From Volutella citrinella (Eukaryota; Ascomycota; Sordariomycetes; Hypocreales; Nectriaceae), in assembly GCA_034401135.1 (NCBI GenBank), contig JAWZSP010000003.1:4216001-4280000 (forward strand): a stretch of 64,000 nt of DNA. The letters are read 5' to 3'. The stretch's first letter is position 1; the number at the start of each line of letters is the position of its first letter. The position numbers and the translations under genes are program-made. Under the pieces are notes generated by a model. That model was not told the DNA's origin. It worked only from the letters and a program-made list of their open reading frames with translations, and did no database searches. Positions 30,597 to 44,262 of this stretch are shown here, in pieces.

Positions 30597-31149
30597 TTCT
30601 GCTTGTACTCAGGAGTCGTATGAGGGTTGAATGTTGATTTCACTTTAAGATTTGGCCAGATGAAGGCTAGCCAAAGTTTGGGCCGAGAATGAGGAGAAGA
30701 ACAGGATTCTCTCCCATCCTCAGGACCCAGGCGCCCTTCTTATACCCCTCACGAAGGCTAGACTCGTCGAAGCGGGGAAACCAAGAAGCGTGAACGAACA
30801 TGACGCCGCTGGCTTGAGATGTGTGACGGACTATTCACGTCCCGGGCAATCAGAGCGCGTCCTCGGCGCCATCGGGCGCACGCCAGCTGAACGCGAAGTC
30901 ACGTGGGTTACATCGTTCTGACACAGTGAGAGCTTCCGCCATGCCCACATCTATTCCGATCCTGCGCACTGTGCGAACTGCCCCTCCATTCCATGGCGGG
31001 GCGCGGAGATCAGGCGCAAAAGACAGTCGCATTGAGCGCGCGGTGTGTAATATCCCTCTGCTCTCCTCAGGAGATAGCTACTTTGCCTCACGAAAAAAAA
31101 ACAAAGCCAGGGCCGGGCATCTTTTCCGCGAAGAAATCGCATCGCAACC
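30597..31149. other. Divergent promoter region
   Basis: 0.55 kb between the VOC protein and the tyrosine phosphatase. It contains CACGTGGG near 30899 and no gene. Confidence 0.4.
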
Positions 31150-31820
31150 ATGCCGGAGCCGGTGTCAGTCCTGTTCGTTTGCCTGGGCAACATTTGCCGA
31201 TCCACCATGGCTGAGGGCATCTTCCAAAACATGGCCAAGCAGCCAGAGCTCAAGGGCAAGATCGGTCGCATCGACTCGTGCGGCACTGGTAGGCGAACCC
31301 CAAAGCTGGATGATTCATCCGTATAAGAAATCCTCTTTCGGATAGTCCACAGGCCCGTCGATTTGGTCCGAGAAGACTGACGCCCGGTTTCGCGCAGCCG
31401 CGTATCACGTAGGAGATTCACCGGACGAGCGCACCATGGAGACTCTGGAGCAGCACGGCATCACCGACTACGACCACGCTTCGCGCCGGGTAAGTTAAAG
31501 ACGAGCCCCAGACACCCATAGCCCCAAGTCCCGGACGCATGACTTACAATCCGCGCCCACAGTTCCAATCCACCGACTTTGACAAGTTCGACTACATCTT
31601 CGCTATGGATCGATCGAACCTCTCGGACCTGCAGCGGCTGCAGCGCGGCAACCCGGACGCCAAGGCGAAGGTGATGCTGTTTGGCGAGTTCAGCGGCACG
31701 TCAAAGACGGAGATTGTCAACGACCCCTACTACGGGGGCCGCGAGGGCTTCAAGAAGGCGTACGAGCAGTGCTCGCGGTTCGCCAACAACTTCGTCAAGG
31801 AGGTGGTGCAGGGCGAGTAG
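31150..31820 (+). CDS. LTP1: Low-molecular-weight protein tyrosine phosphatase
   Basis: Three exons (31150-31288, 31398-31489, 31563-31820) give 162 residues, the normal length. The active-site loop is VCLGNICRS with nucleophile Cys11 and Arg17. The general acid Asp131 is in IVNDPYYGG, followed by the paired tyrosine-rich helix. SCGTGAAYHVGDSPDERTM is restored across the first intron. The cytosolic enzyme removes phosphate from tyrosine and some small phosphomonoesters; yeast Ltp1 and fission yeast Stp1 are the orthologous group. The alternative intron boundaries were rejected because they break the conserved G-AYHVG block. Confidence 0.93.
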
Positions 31821-33461
31821 GCGGGGGGATGAGCCAGGATCAAGATCAAGAGTGGCGAGCGAATTTTGTATATACCCGATACCAGTGAACATATGACGAT
31901 GGCGGCTGTCGGCGAAGCAGGGATCGCATTGCGGGATAGGATAGACTAGAGCTTGCTTGCTTGCTTGATACGACGTGTTGTTTCAGGTCCCGCGGCGGCG
32001 CTTGCCTGTTGCTTCGACTCGCCTCTCTTGGCGACCCATGTGCCCGTAGTTGTCATTTCCTGGCCGTGACGACTTGTGGCAATAAGCGGTTTGAACACGT
32101 TTCTCCGACAATGGGATGTTTGCTTGGCTGCGTCTCCGAGGCCGTCATAAATTCCCCCCTTCTTCTTCCGCATGACGGAAAACAGCGTCACGCAGGAGGA
32201 TAGCCCTATGGACCCGAACCGTGGACACGGGTCGGTGGCTGCTTGTCAATCTCTTTGGGGTCCAATAGGCCTGTTGATCCTCCATCCTTCGCACGAGGCC
32301 GACCGTCGGGGGCATTTTGGGGTCCCGGCGATTTGATATGCCCGCTGACGACTAATCTCAATCTCACCCGCCACCACCCTGGCATCGCCGCACCTGCACT
32401 TCGGGGGGTCTCGAGCCCGGCGAATGGAATGGAAGGCTGTGGCCGTGCTGAGCGAGGGTTTGAGGGCGAAAACGCTGCTGCACAGGGATGCTGATGAATC
32501 GATGGCCAGGGCTGAGCGAGCTAGCTGCAGATGAGCCCCTTGTGGCTGCGTCCGTGGCACGCCCAAAGTCTAATGCCCGCCCGCCTGCCGTCAAATGCAC
32601 TGTGGCAGGAGGGGCCAGCGCTCGAACCGACGGCTTGGCTCACCCTCGAGGCTGGCGGAGACTTTGGAGGCCTATTGTCTCTGTCTCCCACTTCGAGTCG
32701 CGTCTCGTGTCCTATGGGTTGGCCAAACGCCCGTACCTCCACGGCTGCGGATGGCGCAAAGAGGGCGAGTAGAGAGCCGATGATGGTGAGGGATAGAGCG
32801 AGCTCCAGCGCCGGGGATGGGCGGCTTTGTCGCGCGGCTACGAGCTTCTCCAGGGCTCTGGGAGCTACCATTGGCCGCGCCGGGGATGCATGGTGATTTG
32901 GGGGCCAAAGCTGGCAAATCAGCCGCGGGGGGCTTTGGCGACATCTGCGGCGGGCCTGTTCAGGGCTGTCAGGGCGAGCGCTCAGTGGCCTGGGCCCCCT
33001 GTGGATCACGTCGCCCAAACGCTCTTGCCGGCCTGCGGCCCTGTAACAGGCTGGCGGCTTGGGTTTGGAGGGCTGCAGTGAGGGGGGGCCACTTCCCGAT
33101 AGCGCCTCACCAGTGGCCAGTCGCAGCCCAGCGCCCCAGTAGGTGGCCATAAGGCAGGCATCTGGGCCTACCCCTCAAAGCAGCTGAGCCCAAAGTCGCA
33201 CCCGGCTCACCTCATCTCAGCATTCGCATATATTGCTATCCATCCCACCTCTGTTCACCTCACTTCCTTGAGGAGATTCCCATTGCATCCTCCCATCCCC
33301 GATCGGTCTCATAGCGCCGCCAGCTCTCGAATCTCGACTCTCGCCACGCGATTCCTCCCCCCGAGTTTCTGCTCCCATCCGTCTGCCCCGCTCGCTCGGA
33401 TCCCGCTACAGCTCCCTCCCGCTCACGCCCTCTTCAAGCGTCCCAGCCACCCCCAGCAGCC
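31821..33461. other. Long intergenic region upstream of the MAP kinase
   Basis: 1.6 kb. It holds a (GCTT)4 run at 31951-31966 and a GC-rich block (32300-33200) with several long open frames on both strands that resemble no family. The part just before 33462 is pyrimidine-rich and probably the MAPK leader. Confidence 0.45.
31951..31966. repeat. (GCTT)4 microsatellite
   Basis: Four tandem GCTT units in the phosphatase 3' region. Confidence 0.85.
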
Positions 33462-35033
<1,572 letters not shown>

Positions 35034-36248
35034 ATGGATGCACGGGAAAATGGCGTGGAGGCTTACCGGTGCAGACTCTTGACAAGACATTTCGAGCGAG
35101 GATATAAAAAGATGCGACGTGGTTGCTGTACGCGGGAGATGCGCCGGATAATGTTACACGAGTAGAGGCTGTGGAGAGACAGCGGCTTCTTCCTTTACTT
35201 TGATGATATGGAAGAGATTGGTTTGGATACCACTATGTCCTTGTTTGCTGGGGATGCAAAACCGGACGCGCCCCAGTTGCGGTTGACGTCCGCGTCTAGC
35301 TCCGAGTTATCCCTATCGTCCCCCCTTTTCTTCTTGATTTCAGATGAGACACGAGATGAATACATTTTTCTCCAAAGTTATTACTAAATATATCTTATCC
35401 AAATGCGCACGTCTCCTCGTCGATCTGATAAAGCCCCACCTTCTTAACCTACATCCCCGAGTACGTTTCGTTTCGTTTCGTTTCGACCCAGTCAGTCCTT
35501 GATGCGCTGGCCGAGCTTACAAGGTATCGTGTTGCGTCTGCTGCCAGTATCCAATGCCATGTCTCCGTTAGGGCTGTCAGATTGGATAGGATCGATCTTG
35601 GCCGCCCAACTGGCCGCATCATTTCCCTAACCGCCCGCTTGGGTTGGCACCCTTAGCCAACGGCCTGCAAGTCGATCAGGGCGGTAGAAACAAATGGCAG
35701 GCCCATGGCCGCCCAAGAGACTGCACATATTCCCCTTAGGCTCTTGGCACCACAGGGCAGAGTTGCAAGTGGATTATCAAGAGCACCGCCAAGCGGCGGG
35801 GTAGACGGACATCAGTTCTCATGGCGCTTACACCGAAGGCGAAGTTCTTTGTAACGAATGGATGGCTTGTTGCGCCATTGTAAATTTTATGCCAAAACGA
35901 TTATGTCCTAATTCCAAGTGTGTCATGCAAGTCTATCTATATGTTGTGTAATAAATCCCAAAAAAAAAAAAGAGTTTGTATGGACAGAATATGCGGGTGT
36001 GGCAAATGTACCAGCCCCCGAGGCCAATCGTGTCGCACAATCTTCGAGCGAGCGAATGAACCAAAAGAAGAAGAGAAGATCAACAAGTAACCAAACACCG
36101 CCATAGATCCAAGCGACTCATGAGCAAAAAATGCAAGCTCACCGGCCATGCTCATGCCCAGAGCGCTTGCCCGGGAGGTGAACGCCAAAACGACCGTCTA
36201 AGTAACAAAGATTGAATTGAGGTAGGCCCCGAGACGAACGAAGGTTGT
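35034..36248. other. Intergenic region between converging genes
   Basis: 1.2 kb, containing the MAPK 3' UTR and the CGTTT repeat listed separately. A poly-A run of 12 lies near 35958. No gene or RNA recognised. Confidence 0.45.
35464..35485. repeat. (CGTTT)4 pentanucleotide repeat
   Basis: Four tandem CGTTT units plus CG, downstream of the MAP kinase stop codon. Confidence 0.85.
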
Positions 36249-37029
36249 CTAGCCGAAGAACCAGTACTCAGCAGCGTACGCGGTGGTGTCGCCGCCCTTG
36301 GCCTTGCAGCCGTGAGGGGAGCCACCAGCAGTCACAACGCGGTAGACCTGCTTGACGCCCTTGCTGACTCCAGTATCGCCAAGTTGCAGCCAAGCAACAG
36401 CGCCGGTACCATCGGGTCCCTTGTCAGCGGTGGCGGGGGCGGGCGTGTCGTCGAGCTTCTTGCCGAAGAAAGCCTCCTTCTGGCCATCACCGATGATGAA
36501 GGCAGGAACTCCCTTGTCGGTGAAGAAGTGCTGGCCGAGGAATGGCAACTCGTGGTGAAAGTCCTGAACCTTCAGACCCTCGGGAGCGAGGAAGGGGTTC
36601 TTCGGGTCGGCGCCGGGGGCATCCTTGAGAAGGTTCAGAGGCACGTGGTGGGAGCCGAGAACCTTGCCGGGCAGCTTGTTCAGCTTGTCCTGGTTGCCAG
36701 ACTTCTTGTGGAGATGTGTCACGTCGTAGAGCACGGCCAGAGCACCGATAGGAACGGGAGTGGCACCAGCATCGGCGCAGGTGTAGTTTTGGATGCCGAA
36801 GCCGAGGGCAACGTGCTTCAGCTTCAGGCCTTGGGCTGGCGCAGGAAGCTCCTTAGCTTTTCGAAGAGTTAGCTAGATCGTATCGACAGCAACGCAGGCA
36901 AAGAAGAAACTTACCACCTCCATTGACAGGCAGGGTAGGCTCAACGCCAGTAGAGCAGCCCTTGTTATAGACAGGCGAGGCGAGAGCCAGGGCGGCCGAG
37001 GTAAGGACGACAAGGGTGTGTCCGAGCAT
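36249..37029 (-). CDS. Secreted DUF3455 protein
   Basis: Two exons on the minus strand (37029-36915, 36856-36249) give 240 residues. A signal peptide (MLGHTLVVLTSAALALASP) is followed by KGCSTG and then the DUF3455 domain. The family blocks seen are GFGIQNYTCADAGATPVPIG (about 60-79), LGQHFFTDKGVPAFIIGDGQ, GAVAWLQLGDTGVSKGVKQV and CKAKGGDTTAYAAEYWFFG at the very end. Members are common secreted proteins in filamentous fungi and are often mislabelled as malate dehydrogenase; no enzymatic function is established. Cysteines at about 26, 68 and 223 may form disulfides. Heavy C-ending codon use suggests strong expression. Confidence 0.9.
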
Positions 37030-40000
37030 TTTGGAAGATGATGGGTAGTTGCCGACGTAAGTGTGGGGTTGTGGGTGAGTGGGATATGTTTTGGTAGTCG
37101 TCGAAGAAGAGATCGGCCAACGGGGAAGTAGAAATGGGGTGGAAGCTGGGTGATGGTTTCAGCGAAAAGCGAAAGAATGGGCAGCAGATGACGGCTCTCA
37201 TATAGATTCGGCGGCAAGCACGCATCTGGTGGCGGCAACTAATAATAACCGCAAGGTGGGAGGGACGTCACTGGACGGTGAGAGTCCACCCGGGCGCTTA
37301 ATGGCAGTGGTGTTTTGCAGGAGCCGGGATGAAGGGGGGGCTAGTGCGAGAGGGTGTGGGTGGCTTGACTAGGATACGACAGGGAATCCGCCGCCATTCC
37401 AGAAACAGAAGGACAAGCTGATTGATTCCTGTGCGCTTTGCTAATGTGAGAAGCAGCGAGTTTTGGTCGGAGGGGACATGAAATTGGGGGATGCTTTGGC
37501 CAACTGATGCAAGATGGAGGCGATCAGGCGTTGTCAATTCGGCGTGAAACGACGGTCTGGCGACTGGGAGCATCGAACGCCTTGACTCTGTCGGCTTGCT
37601 TTCTTTTTCGCCCTCTCTCGGCAGGGACGTGGGATGAGGACCTAGGAAACATCGGAGCCCCTCACCCAAGTCAGATTGCAAACGAGTGCTCCAAGAGGGA
37701 CTCAGGCTTGCGTGCACATCCCTAGCTCGGCATGGCATTGCGGGCAACCATGTCATGAGTCGGGGCCCCGCCTGCACGTTCCAGGACCAGGTTGGAACAA
37801 GATCGGGCACTCGTACGTCGTAAGAAGTGACAACCGGACAAGATCCAAAAAAGAAGCCCAGCCGGTCGCATCAGATGAGACCCTAGCGTCGGGCTTGGAA
37901 GCCAGCTCAACTCGGCGACGGTCTGTTCCCAATGCGTAATAATACCACAGAGGATCGCGAGCTAGTCCCGTGGCACCCATGGCACAGGTGTGGACGGGCG
38001 CCACGGCTGCAAGGAGGCTGGGGATGTTTAGCCGTTGAGTAGTCGGCGACCGACGCGGAGTGGTAAGGACCAACGGGCGGTACAGAGGGCGGCGGCGGGT
38101 AAGCTAGGCCACGCCTTGACTAGACCCTCGACCCAAAAAAAGCACCATCAGAAGCGACAAAGATAGATGCCGCTAATCCAGAGCAAGGCGTCGGGGGCTG
38201 CGGCCAACGCTTCTAGGTATAGACACCGCTGAGAAAGGCTGTTAGCAATCCCCCAAACAAACTCTCTCAGAAACCAAGGATGCAGAGCCAAGATGCGGAG
38301 GTGGCTCATCGGTAGGCAAACGTGGTGAGTAGATTTGGAAGAGCACCGCCTTCCATTCCTTCCGCTGTCCAATGTCGGCCGCTACTTTGCTGACTGTGCA
38401 AGGGCCAAGGCTTCGGGGCCGGACCAGGCTGGCGCAGCAGCACGGAAGGCAGAGATCCGAAAGGCAAAGGACTCCGTCGTGGCAGAGATGACCATGACTA
38501 ATTGACTAGAAGAGCTATTTCCAGAATGCAGGATGTGAATCGGCAAAGGCAATGCAGGCGTCCACGCGGCAGCTCCATGACCAACTCGGGGGCATGGCAT
38601 CCGGGAGGGTTGGCGGGTTGGCTTGCTGGTTGGTCGGTTCGGCTGCGGGAAGCTGAGGCGACGGGACACATGGCATGGCGACTGTCCTTGGCCCAACACG
38701 CGACGCCCAAGCGCAGCCAAGCGACGGCCCTGTGACTGTGAGACTCGAGTGTCGAGCGACTTGGGCATGGCGCCTTGCGGAAATGCGCGTTCCTAGGCTC
38801 CAGGCTCCTCGTGCAGCCAGCCGGGATGGGGCAGTAAGCCATGTCCCGTGCTAGACTGGTGCGGCGCTCGCTCCATGGTAGCTGCATATCGAGGGCACAT
38901 CGGTCAGGGAATTATGCTACCTCGCAGGTCAGTTGAGAACTCAAGCAACTGGGATTCGATCAGCGTCTGGGCCGCCTACCCGAGGTCCTGACCAGGGCCG
39001 AGAGCAAGGGAGAGGAAATAGTTCGGGGTTGGCAAAAGAGGCCATCTCGTATCTCCGGGGAGCCAGGAAGCCAGGACGTAGGTGCTGGCAGGTCAATTGG
39101 GTTTGGAGTACTCCGTACCAAATGTCCAATCGCCTGTGCGGCGGGCGTTTGCTCCCGATCTGTGCGGCGGAAACAACGACCGAGCAGCGCAAACGCGCCT
39201 GCAAGACAACAACGAGCAGTGCAGCGAGCGCTGCAAGTTGCAACCCTCCAGGGCTCCTTCCCCCCTGTCCCGCCCCTGCACCAGGAACTTAGGAAGTCGG
39301 TGGCACGCCATTCTGGCAGCCTTAGGCAGGGGCCTCGGACAGCCACGAGGCAGACGAAACCAAACAACCTTGGAGGGTAATTACAGAGGGAAACAAGGCA
39401 GGAGCCCTTCAGGTAGCCCTGAGGCTAGACTAGCCCCAGTTGAGCAGTAATTTACACACCTGCGCATCGTCATCAGCCTCGCAGACGCCTTAATCTCACT
39501 TTGCATGCTTCAACTATTTTCTACTACAGCGTACCCATCCAGCAGACATGGTGCCTGTAAGACGACGTATAATTAGCCCAGCGCCCAGCTGTGGCGTCAG
39601 TTGTTACCCCCTCATCGCGAAGAGAACGAGAAGAGGCGACAACAGACTCAACAGCCAAGCCAACAGGCGCGTAAACCGACGGACAGAAGCGCTGCCGAGC
39701 CTTGGCCCGCGTCGGCTGGCCTTGGCGGCCTTCCAACCCCTCTCCCACAGGGCCATGCCCCGTCGGAGGCGTGTGATAGGGCGCTGAAGCTGCCTGGGAG
39801 CGGCACGGGAGACCAGGGCCGGGGAACAAATGTGGAGGTGATCAAGCAGGGAGTACAGGCTAAACCGCTAAACGGCCTCGTCTCTTCTCCCCTGCCGGCT
39901 CTCCCCTCAATCAATATCTTACATTGAGCCCTAGACTCATGCCGCACCATATGGTAGAGTTGATATTAGCTTATGGCCGTTGCTACTCTGCACCGTCGTC

Positions 40001-40872
40001 CTTTACGACGCCAGACTTGGCAGCTTATTCTCGCCTCGCACCACAGCCAATTGCGGCCTACATCACCATTCTTCTGGTGCACGCTCTGCATCATCAATAC
40101 CTGGCCTGCTATTGGGCCAGAGACAGCACAACGCTCGTGCCGCTGTTCCAGCCTCGCTGCTACATGACGTTGCGCGACACCAGCCGCCTGCTTTTTCTCC
40201 GGCCTGCTCAGACCGGATTTCATTTGTTCGCCTGAATCTCAGCGCCAGCCGTAGGAGAATTCCGTTGTGACCAGTGCGTTGGCGACACATTTCTCGGCGG
40301 CGCACTGACTACGTCCAAATGCCCATTCCATCATGTTGTTGGCTGGGTCAAAGACCAGATGGTCGCCTATGTTGTTGGCCACGGTCGTCGCTTAACCAGT
40401 GGCATGCCTCCCCATCGCTTACCGCTCCCAGAGGCCAACCGCGAGAATAAATGTCACAACCTGCTTGGTCCAGCTCGCTCCACATTGCTGCATGACCACA
40501 CGCACAAGGGCTGCGGACGTTGCATGGTTGGGACGAAAAACCGGTGCCGTCGGTGAGGCCAGAAATATATTCTACTGCACGAGAATGCATTCATGCGCGT
40601 TCGACACTTGGACGTCGACGTAGAGGCCCACCAGTCCCCGCAACAAGGAGCCGACGAACCCCGACATCATGACAGAGCACATTGACGAGGCCTTTCTCCT
40701 GGCCTGTTGTCATGGGCTCGCATCAAGCAAGCAATTCCCGAGCATTAGATGTAACAGGTCTCTCACTCTCTCTGCCTGGGAGGCGATTTGCCCATTTACT
40801 TGAGTTGTATCTCATCTTGTCATTATCATTGTCTATCTGCCCTTGATTATGGGTGGGTATGTCCTCCGCTGT
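37030..40872. other. 3.8-kb gene-poor interval
   Basis: The longest stretch without a recognisable gene. Open frames on both strands reach about 170 codons (37298-37810) but have unordered composition, no splice-consistent extension and no domain motif. Base composition is not obviously AT-skewed as expected of RIP-mutated transposons. No tRNA-like B box or transposon end was found. Confidence 0.45.
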
Positions 40873-43800
40873 CTATGCCTTTTCGCTTCCGGAGGCGCTT
40901 CCAGAGCTCTCCGAGTAAAATTCCTCAAACACCTTGGCCTCCAGATCCTCCTCGGTCAACTCCGTCTCCTTCCTCATCAGATTCTTGCGCTGCAGGTACG
41001 CCCTCTTCACCGCCTTATACGACTCGGCTCCCAGGAAGAATAGGATCGTGATGGCCAAGACGACGCCCCATTCGCGATCAATGGGGTAGTGCAAGAACAC
41101 CACCTTGTTGATAACGGGGATGTAGAGGGTGGGGAACACGCTCAGGAAGCCGACGACGACGGACCAGAAGAGGAAGGGGTTCTTCCACAACTTGGTGGCC
41201 CAGCCTCGGGTGTTGCTGACCATGCCGTCAAAGAAGGAGCGTCGGCTGTCAACCAGCTCCCAGCCAAAGAAGACGAACATCCACATCATCGCAGTGTAGC
41301 AGGTCGAGCGAGCGCGGAAGACATCCTCGCAGACGTCAGAGTATTTTGAGTTGCAGTCGTGCCCAAAATTGCCGCTACCCAAGCCGAACATTGTGATGGA
41401 AAAGCTGCTCAGCAAGCAAATAGCCATGACAATACCGTACCCTGCAATGTCGCACATGAATTCGGGGGTGAAGACGCCGTATTTAAGCTGGAAATCGTGT
41501 TAGCCAACGAATTCTACCAAGACGGGTTGCGCCATGGTAAAGGAAAAAGTTACATACACTTTGAGGAGGTCGGTTCAGGACATCCAAGCTTGCCGTCTCA
41601 AAGCCAAGACCAGTCTCGGTGAAGGCTCCCGCCACCAGGAGCATAAATAGGATTTCGACGGGCGTGATTTGGAAGACGGAAACACCGCTCTTGTCCTTGT
41701 AGGCCAGGCCGACGAGAAGGGTGGTGACGAAGCCGACATTGGCGGCCAGAACGTGGAGCATGAACTTTTGAACATTGTCAAAGATTCGGCGGCCCTCCTC
41801 GACGGCGTTGAGGATCGAGGCAAAGTTGTCGTCAGTAAGCACGATATCGGAGGCACTGTTTCGCGAGTCAGTACATGTGGGCACAGCCAAGTTTTGAGGC
41901 TTTGGAGAGGCATCGCTGGGCTCACCTCTTGGCAACATCGGAACCAGCCAGACCCATTGCGATGCCGACGTCGGCACGCTTCAAGCTCGGAGAATCATTC
42001 ACACCATCGCCAGTCATAGCGCAGTACATGCCGCGGCGGTGCAGGGCATCAATCATGCGGACCTTGGTGTTTGGCGCGCAACGCGCAACGACGAGGGGCA
42101 GCTGGGGTAGCTGGTCGACCTCGTGGTCCGAAAGGGAGTCGAAGTCGTGCGCCGTCATGACGAGGCCGGCGACGATGTCGGCGCGGATAAGCTCCATGCG
42201 CGAAGGCAAGATGCCGACCTCGATGGCAATGGCGCGAGCCGTCTCGGGGTGGTCACCGGTCAACATGTGAACCGAGATGCCGGCCTGGTGGCACTTGAAC
42301 ACACTGGGTCGGGATTCCGGTCGGGGAGGGTCGTAGATGCCAACTAGTCCACGGAAGACGAGGTTCTCCTCGAAATGCTCGCGCTTCAGTTGGCCCTTGC
42401 GGGCCTTCTCCTCGGAAACCTCTTCGGGGACGACACGGCTAGCCAGGGCCAGGACGCGCAGACCGCGACGGGCCAGTGCTTCCATGTTCTCCAGAGCCTC
42501 CTCCCGGAACGCAGTGGTGATGGGCACAACGCCCTCAAGCGGGGTGACGATGCTGGTGCAACTGCCCAGGACCCTTTCGACGGCGCCCTTGGTGAAGATG
42601 TGGAGTTCGTTGGAATCGTTATTCTTGCTAAGTACGGACATCTTCTTGATGGAAGAGTCAAAGGGGAACTCGGCCCACTGGTTCCAGTGCTCCCTGAAGT
42701 CGTCGTTTCGTCCGAACCGCGTGGCCAGGACCTTGATGGCAACCTCGGTCGGGTCACCGGTGGCCTGCCAGATGGTAGATCCATCATCGCCGGTGCCCTT
42801 CTGCACCGTGGCCAGGTTAGCCAGAGATCCGACATCCAGGAAAGCCTGCACGGCCTTGTGCGCGCTGTCCTCATCCTTTGGGGAGACGGTACGGCCTTCG
42901 ACGCTGTCGTTGAGCTGCTTGGGCTGTTCGGCGGTGAAAAAGACGGAGCCAGCCTCGGGGTTGTATGGCTGGTCGGTGGTGTCGACGGCGTAGGTCCCGT
43001 GTCCGGGGATCCAGGCCATCCTAGTCACCATCTTTCCCTGGGTGAGGGTTCCAGTCTTGTCGGAGCAAATGTTGGTGACGCCTCCCAGGGCTTCGAGACT
43101 GCGCATGTTTCGGACTAGGACGTGGCGCTGGACCATGACCTTAGTGCCGGCAGCCATTGTGATTGTGAGAACGAGGATCAGGGTCACAGGCAGGGTGCCA
43201 ACGGCAACGGCAACGGCATAGATGATGACATCGCGCTGTCCCTTGAAGACGTTGGCGGCCATGACGACAATGGCGCAAATGATGGAGAAGAAGAAGACGT
43301 AGAGGAACAGTCGAGCGAGCTTCTGCTGCAGCGGAGTACCGACAGTAACACCGAGGAACTTTCCAATGGTGTCCCAGATCCTTCCGAGGCCAAACATCAT
43401 GTATCCGCCGGCGGAGGCCTTGCCGTTCTCGTCGCGCTGGAGAGTCCTCTTCTCGCCGCCCTGATCCTGCAAAGCGGCGGCAATCGCCCCGACCTCGGTG
43501 TACATGCCGGTGGCGAAGACGATGCCCCGTCCTCGACCCTTAGTGATGGTGGAGGAGCTGTAGCAGATGTTGAGCCGGTCGCCGGGGCCGGTGTCATCGG
43601 CGAAGACGGACGCGGGCTCCTTGCGGACGGGGAGCGACTCGCCAGTCAGGAGGGCTTCATCAGCCTCCAGGTTGACGCAGTCAATAACACGGACATCGGC
43701 AGGGACCACGTCGCCCGTCTTGATCTCGATAATGTCACCGGGGACGAGGCTGGACACGTCGGCGACCTTGCTCTCGCCCTGGCGGATGGCTCGTGCCGTG

Positions 43801-44262
43801 GGCGAGTTGAGCGACTTGAGCGAGGCAATGGTCCTCGCGGCCTGGAGATCCTGGAAGAAGCCAATCACGATGTTGATGAGGATAAGGAAGGCGAGCACGC
43901 CGCCCTCGATCCAAGCCTTGATGGCAAAACTAGCAGCGAGAGCAAGCAAAAGAATCTACATACAGTGGTCAGCAGAGCTCTTCTTTCCGTTTGCAGACAC
44001 GGCACGGCAAGATGAGGCTTACCATGGTCATGGCATTGACGACTTGGGCGATGAAAATCTCGAGAGCATTGACAGGCTTCTCCTTCTGCAGCTCGTTGGT
44101 CCCATACTCCTTGAGTCGGCTGGCAGCCTCGTCCAGGGCCAGGCCAGCGTCGACGTTTGTGTTGAGCTCGCTGGCCACCTGTTCCGCGGACAAGGCGTGG
44201 GCCGGCCGGGAGAGAGGCTTGTTGGCCTGCCCAGAGACGTGGGCAGTGGTAGCTTCGGACAT
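40873..44262 (-). CDS. ENA1: P-type ATPase, ENA (type IID) Na+/K+ efflux pump
   Basis: Four exons on the minus strand (44262-44023, 43955-41926, 41855-41558, 41487-40873) give 1060 residues. The ATG at 44262 (MSEATTAHVSGQANK) is the first true ATG of the frame. The cation-ATPase N-domain is LSAEQVASELNTNVDAGLAL. The actuator has TGES at 184-187, the phosphorylated Asp379 is in ICSDKTGTLTQGKM, and MTGDGVNDSPSLKRADVGIA forms the hinge. Membrane helix 4 reads AVAVGTLPVTLILVLTITMA, without the Glu of calcium pumps, as in ENA-type pumps. The C-terminal membrane helices follow and the tail is acidic and Ser-rich. It exports Na+ or K+ at the plasma membrane, important under salt or alkaline stress. 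Divergent from a Zn2Cys6 gene. Confidence 0.9.

Noticed and set aside
30466..30643. Longer unspliced reading of the VOC gene starting at 30643 (MKSTFNPHTT)
   Set aside because: It uses another frame through the first exon; splicing 30523-30466 restores the VOC N-terminus with a better start at 30596.
32521..33150. 209-codon open frame upstream of the MAP kinase
   Set aside because: Arg/Pro/Ser-rich unordered composition in GC-rich DNA, with competing frames on both strands.
37298..40590. Several 80-170 codon open frames between the DUF3455 and ENA genes
   Set aside because: No domain motif, no consistent splicing into longer products, and overlapping alternatives on both strands.
43122..44015. 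297-codon open frame antisense to the ENA ATPase
   Set aside because: Mirror of conserved ATPase sequence; no independent domain or splice signals.
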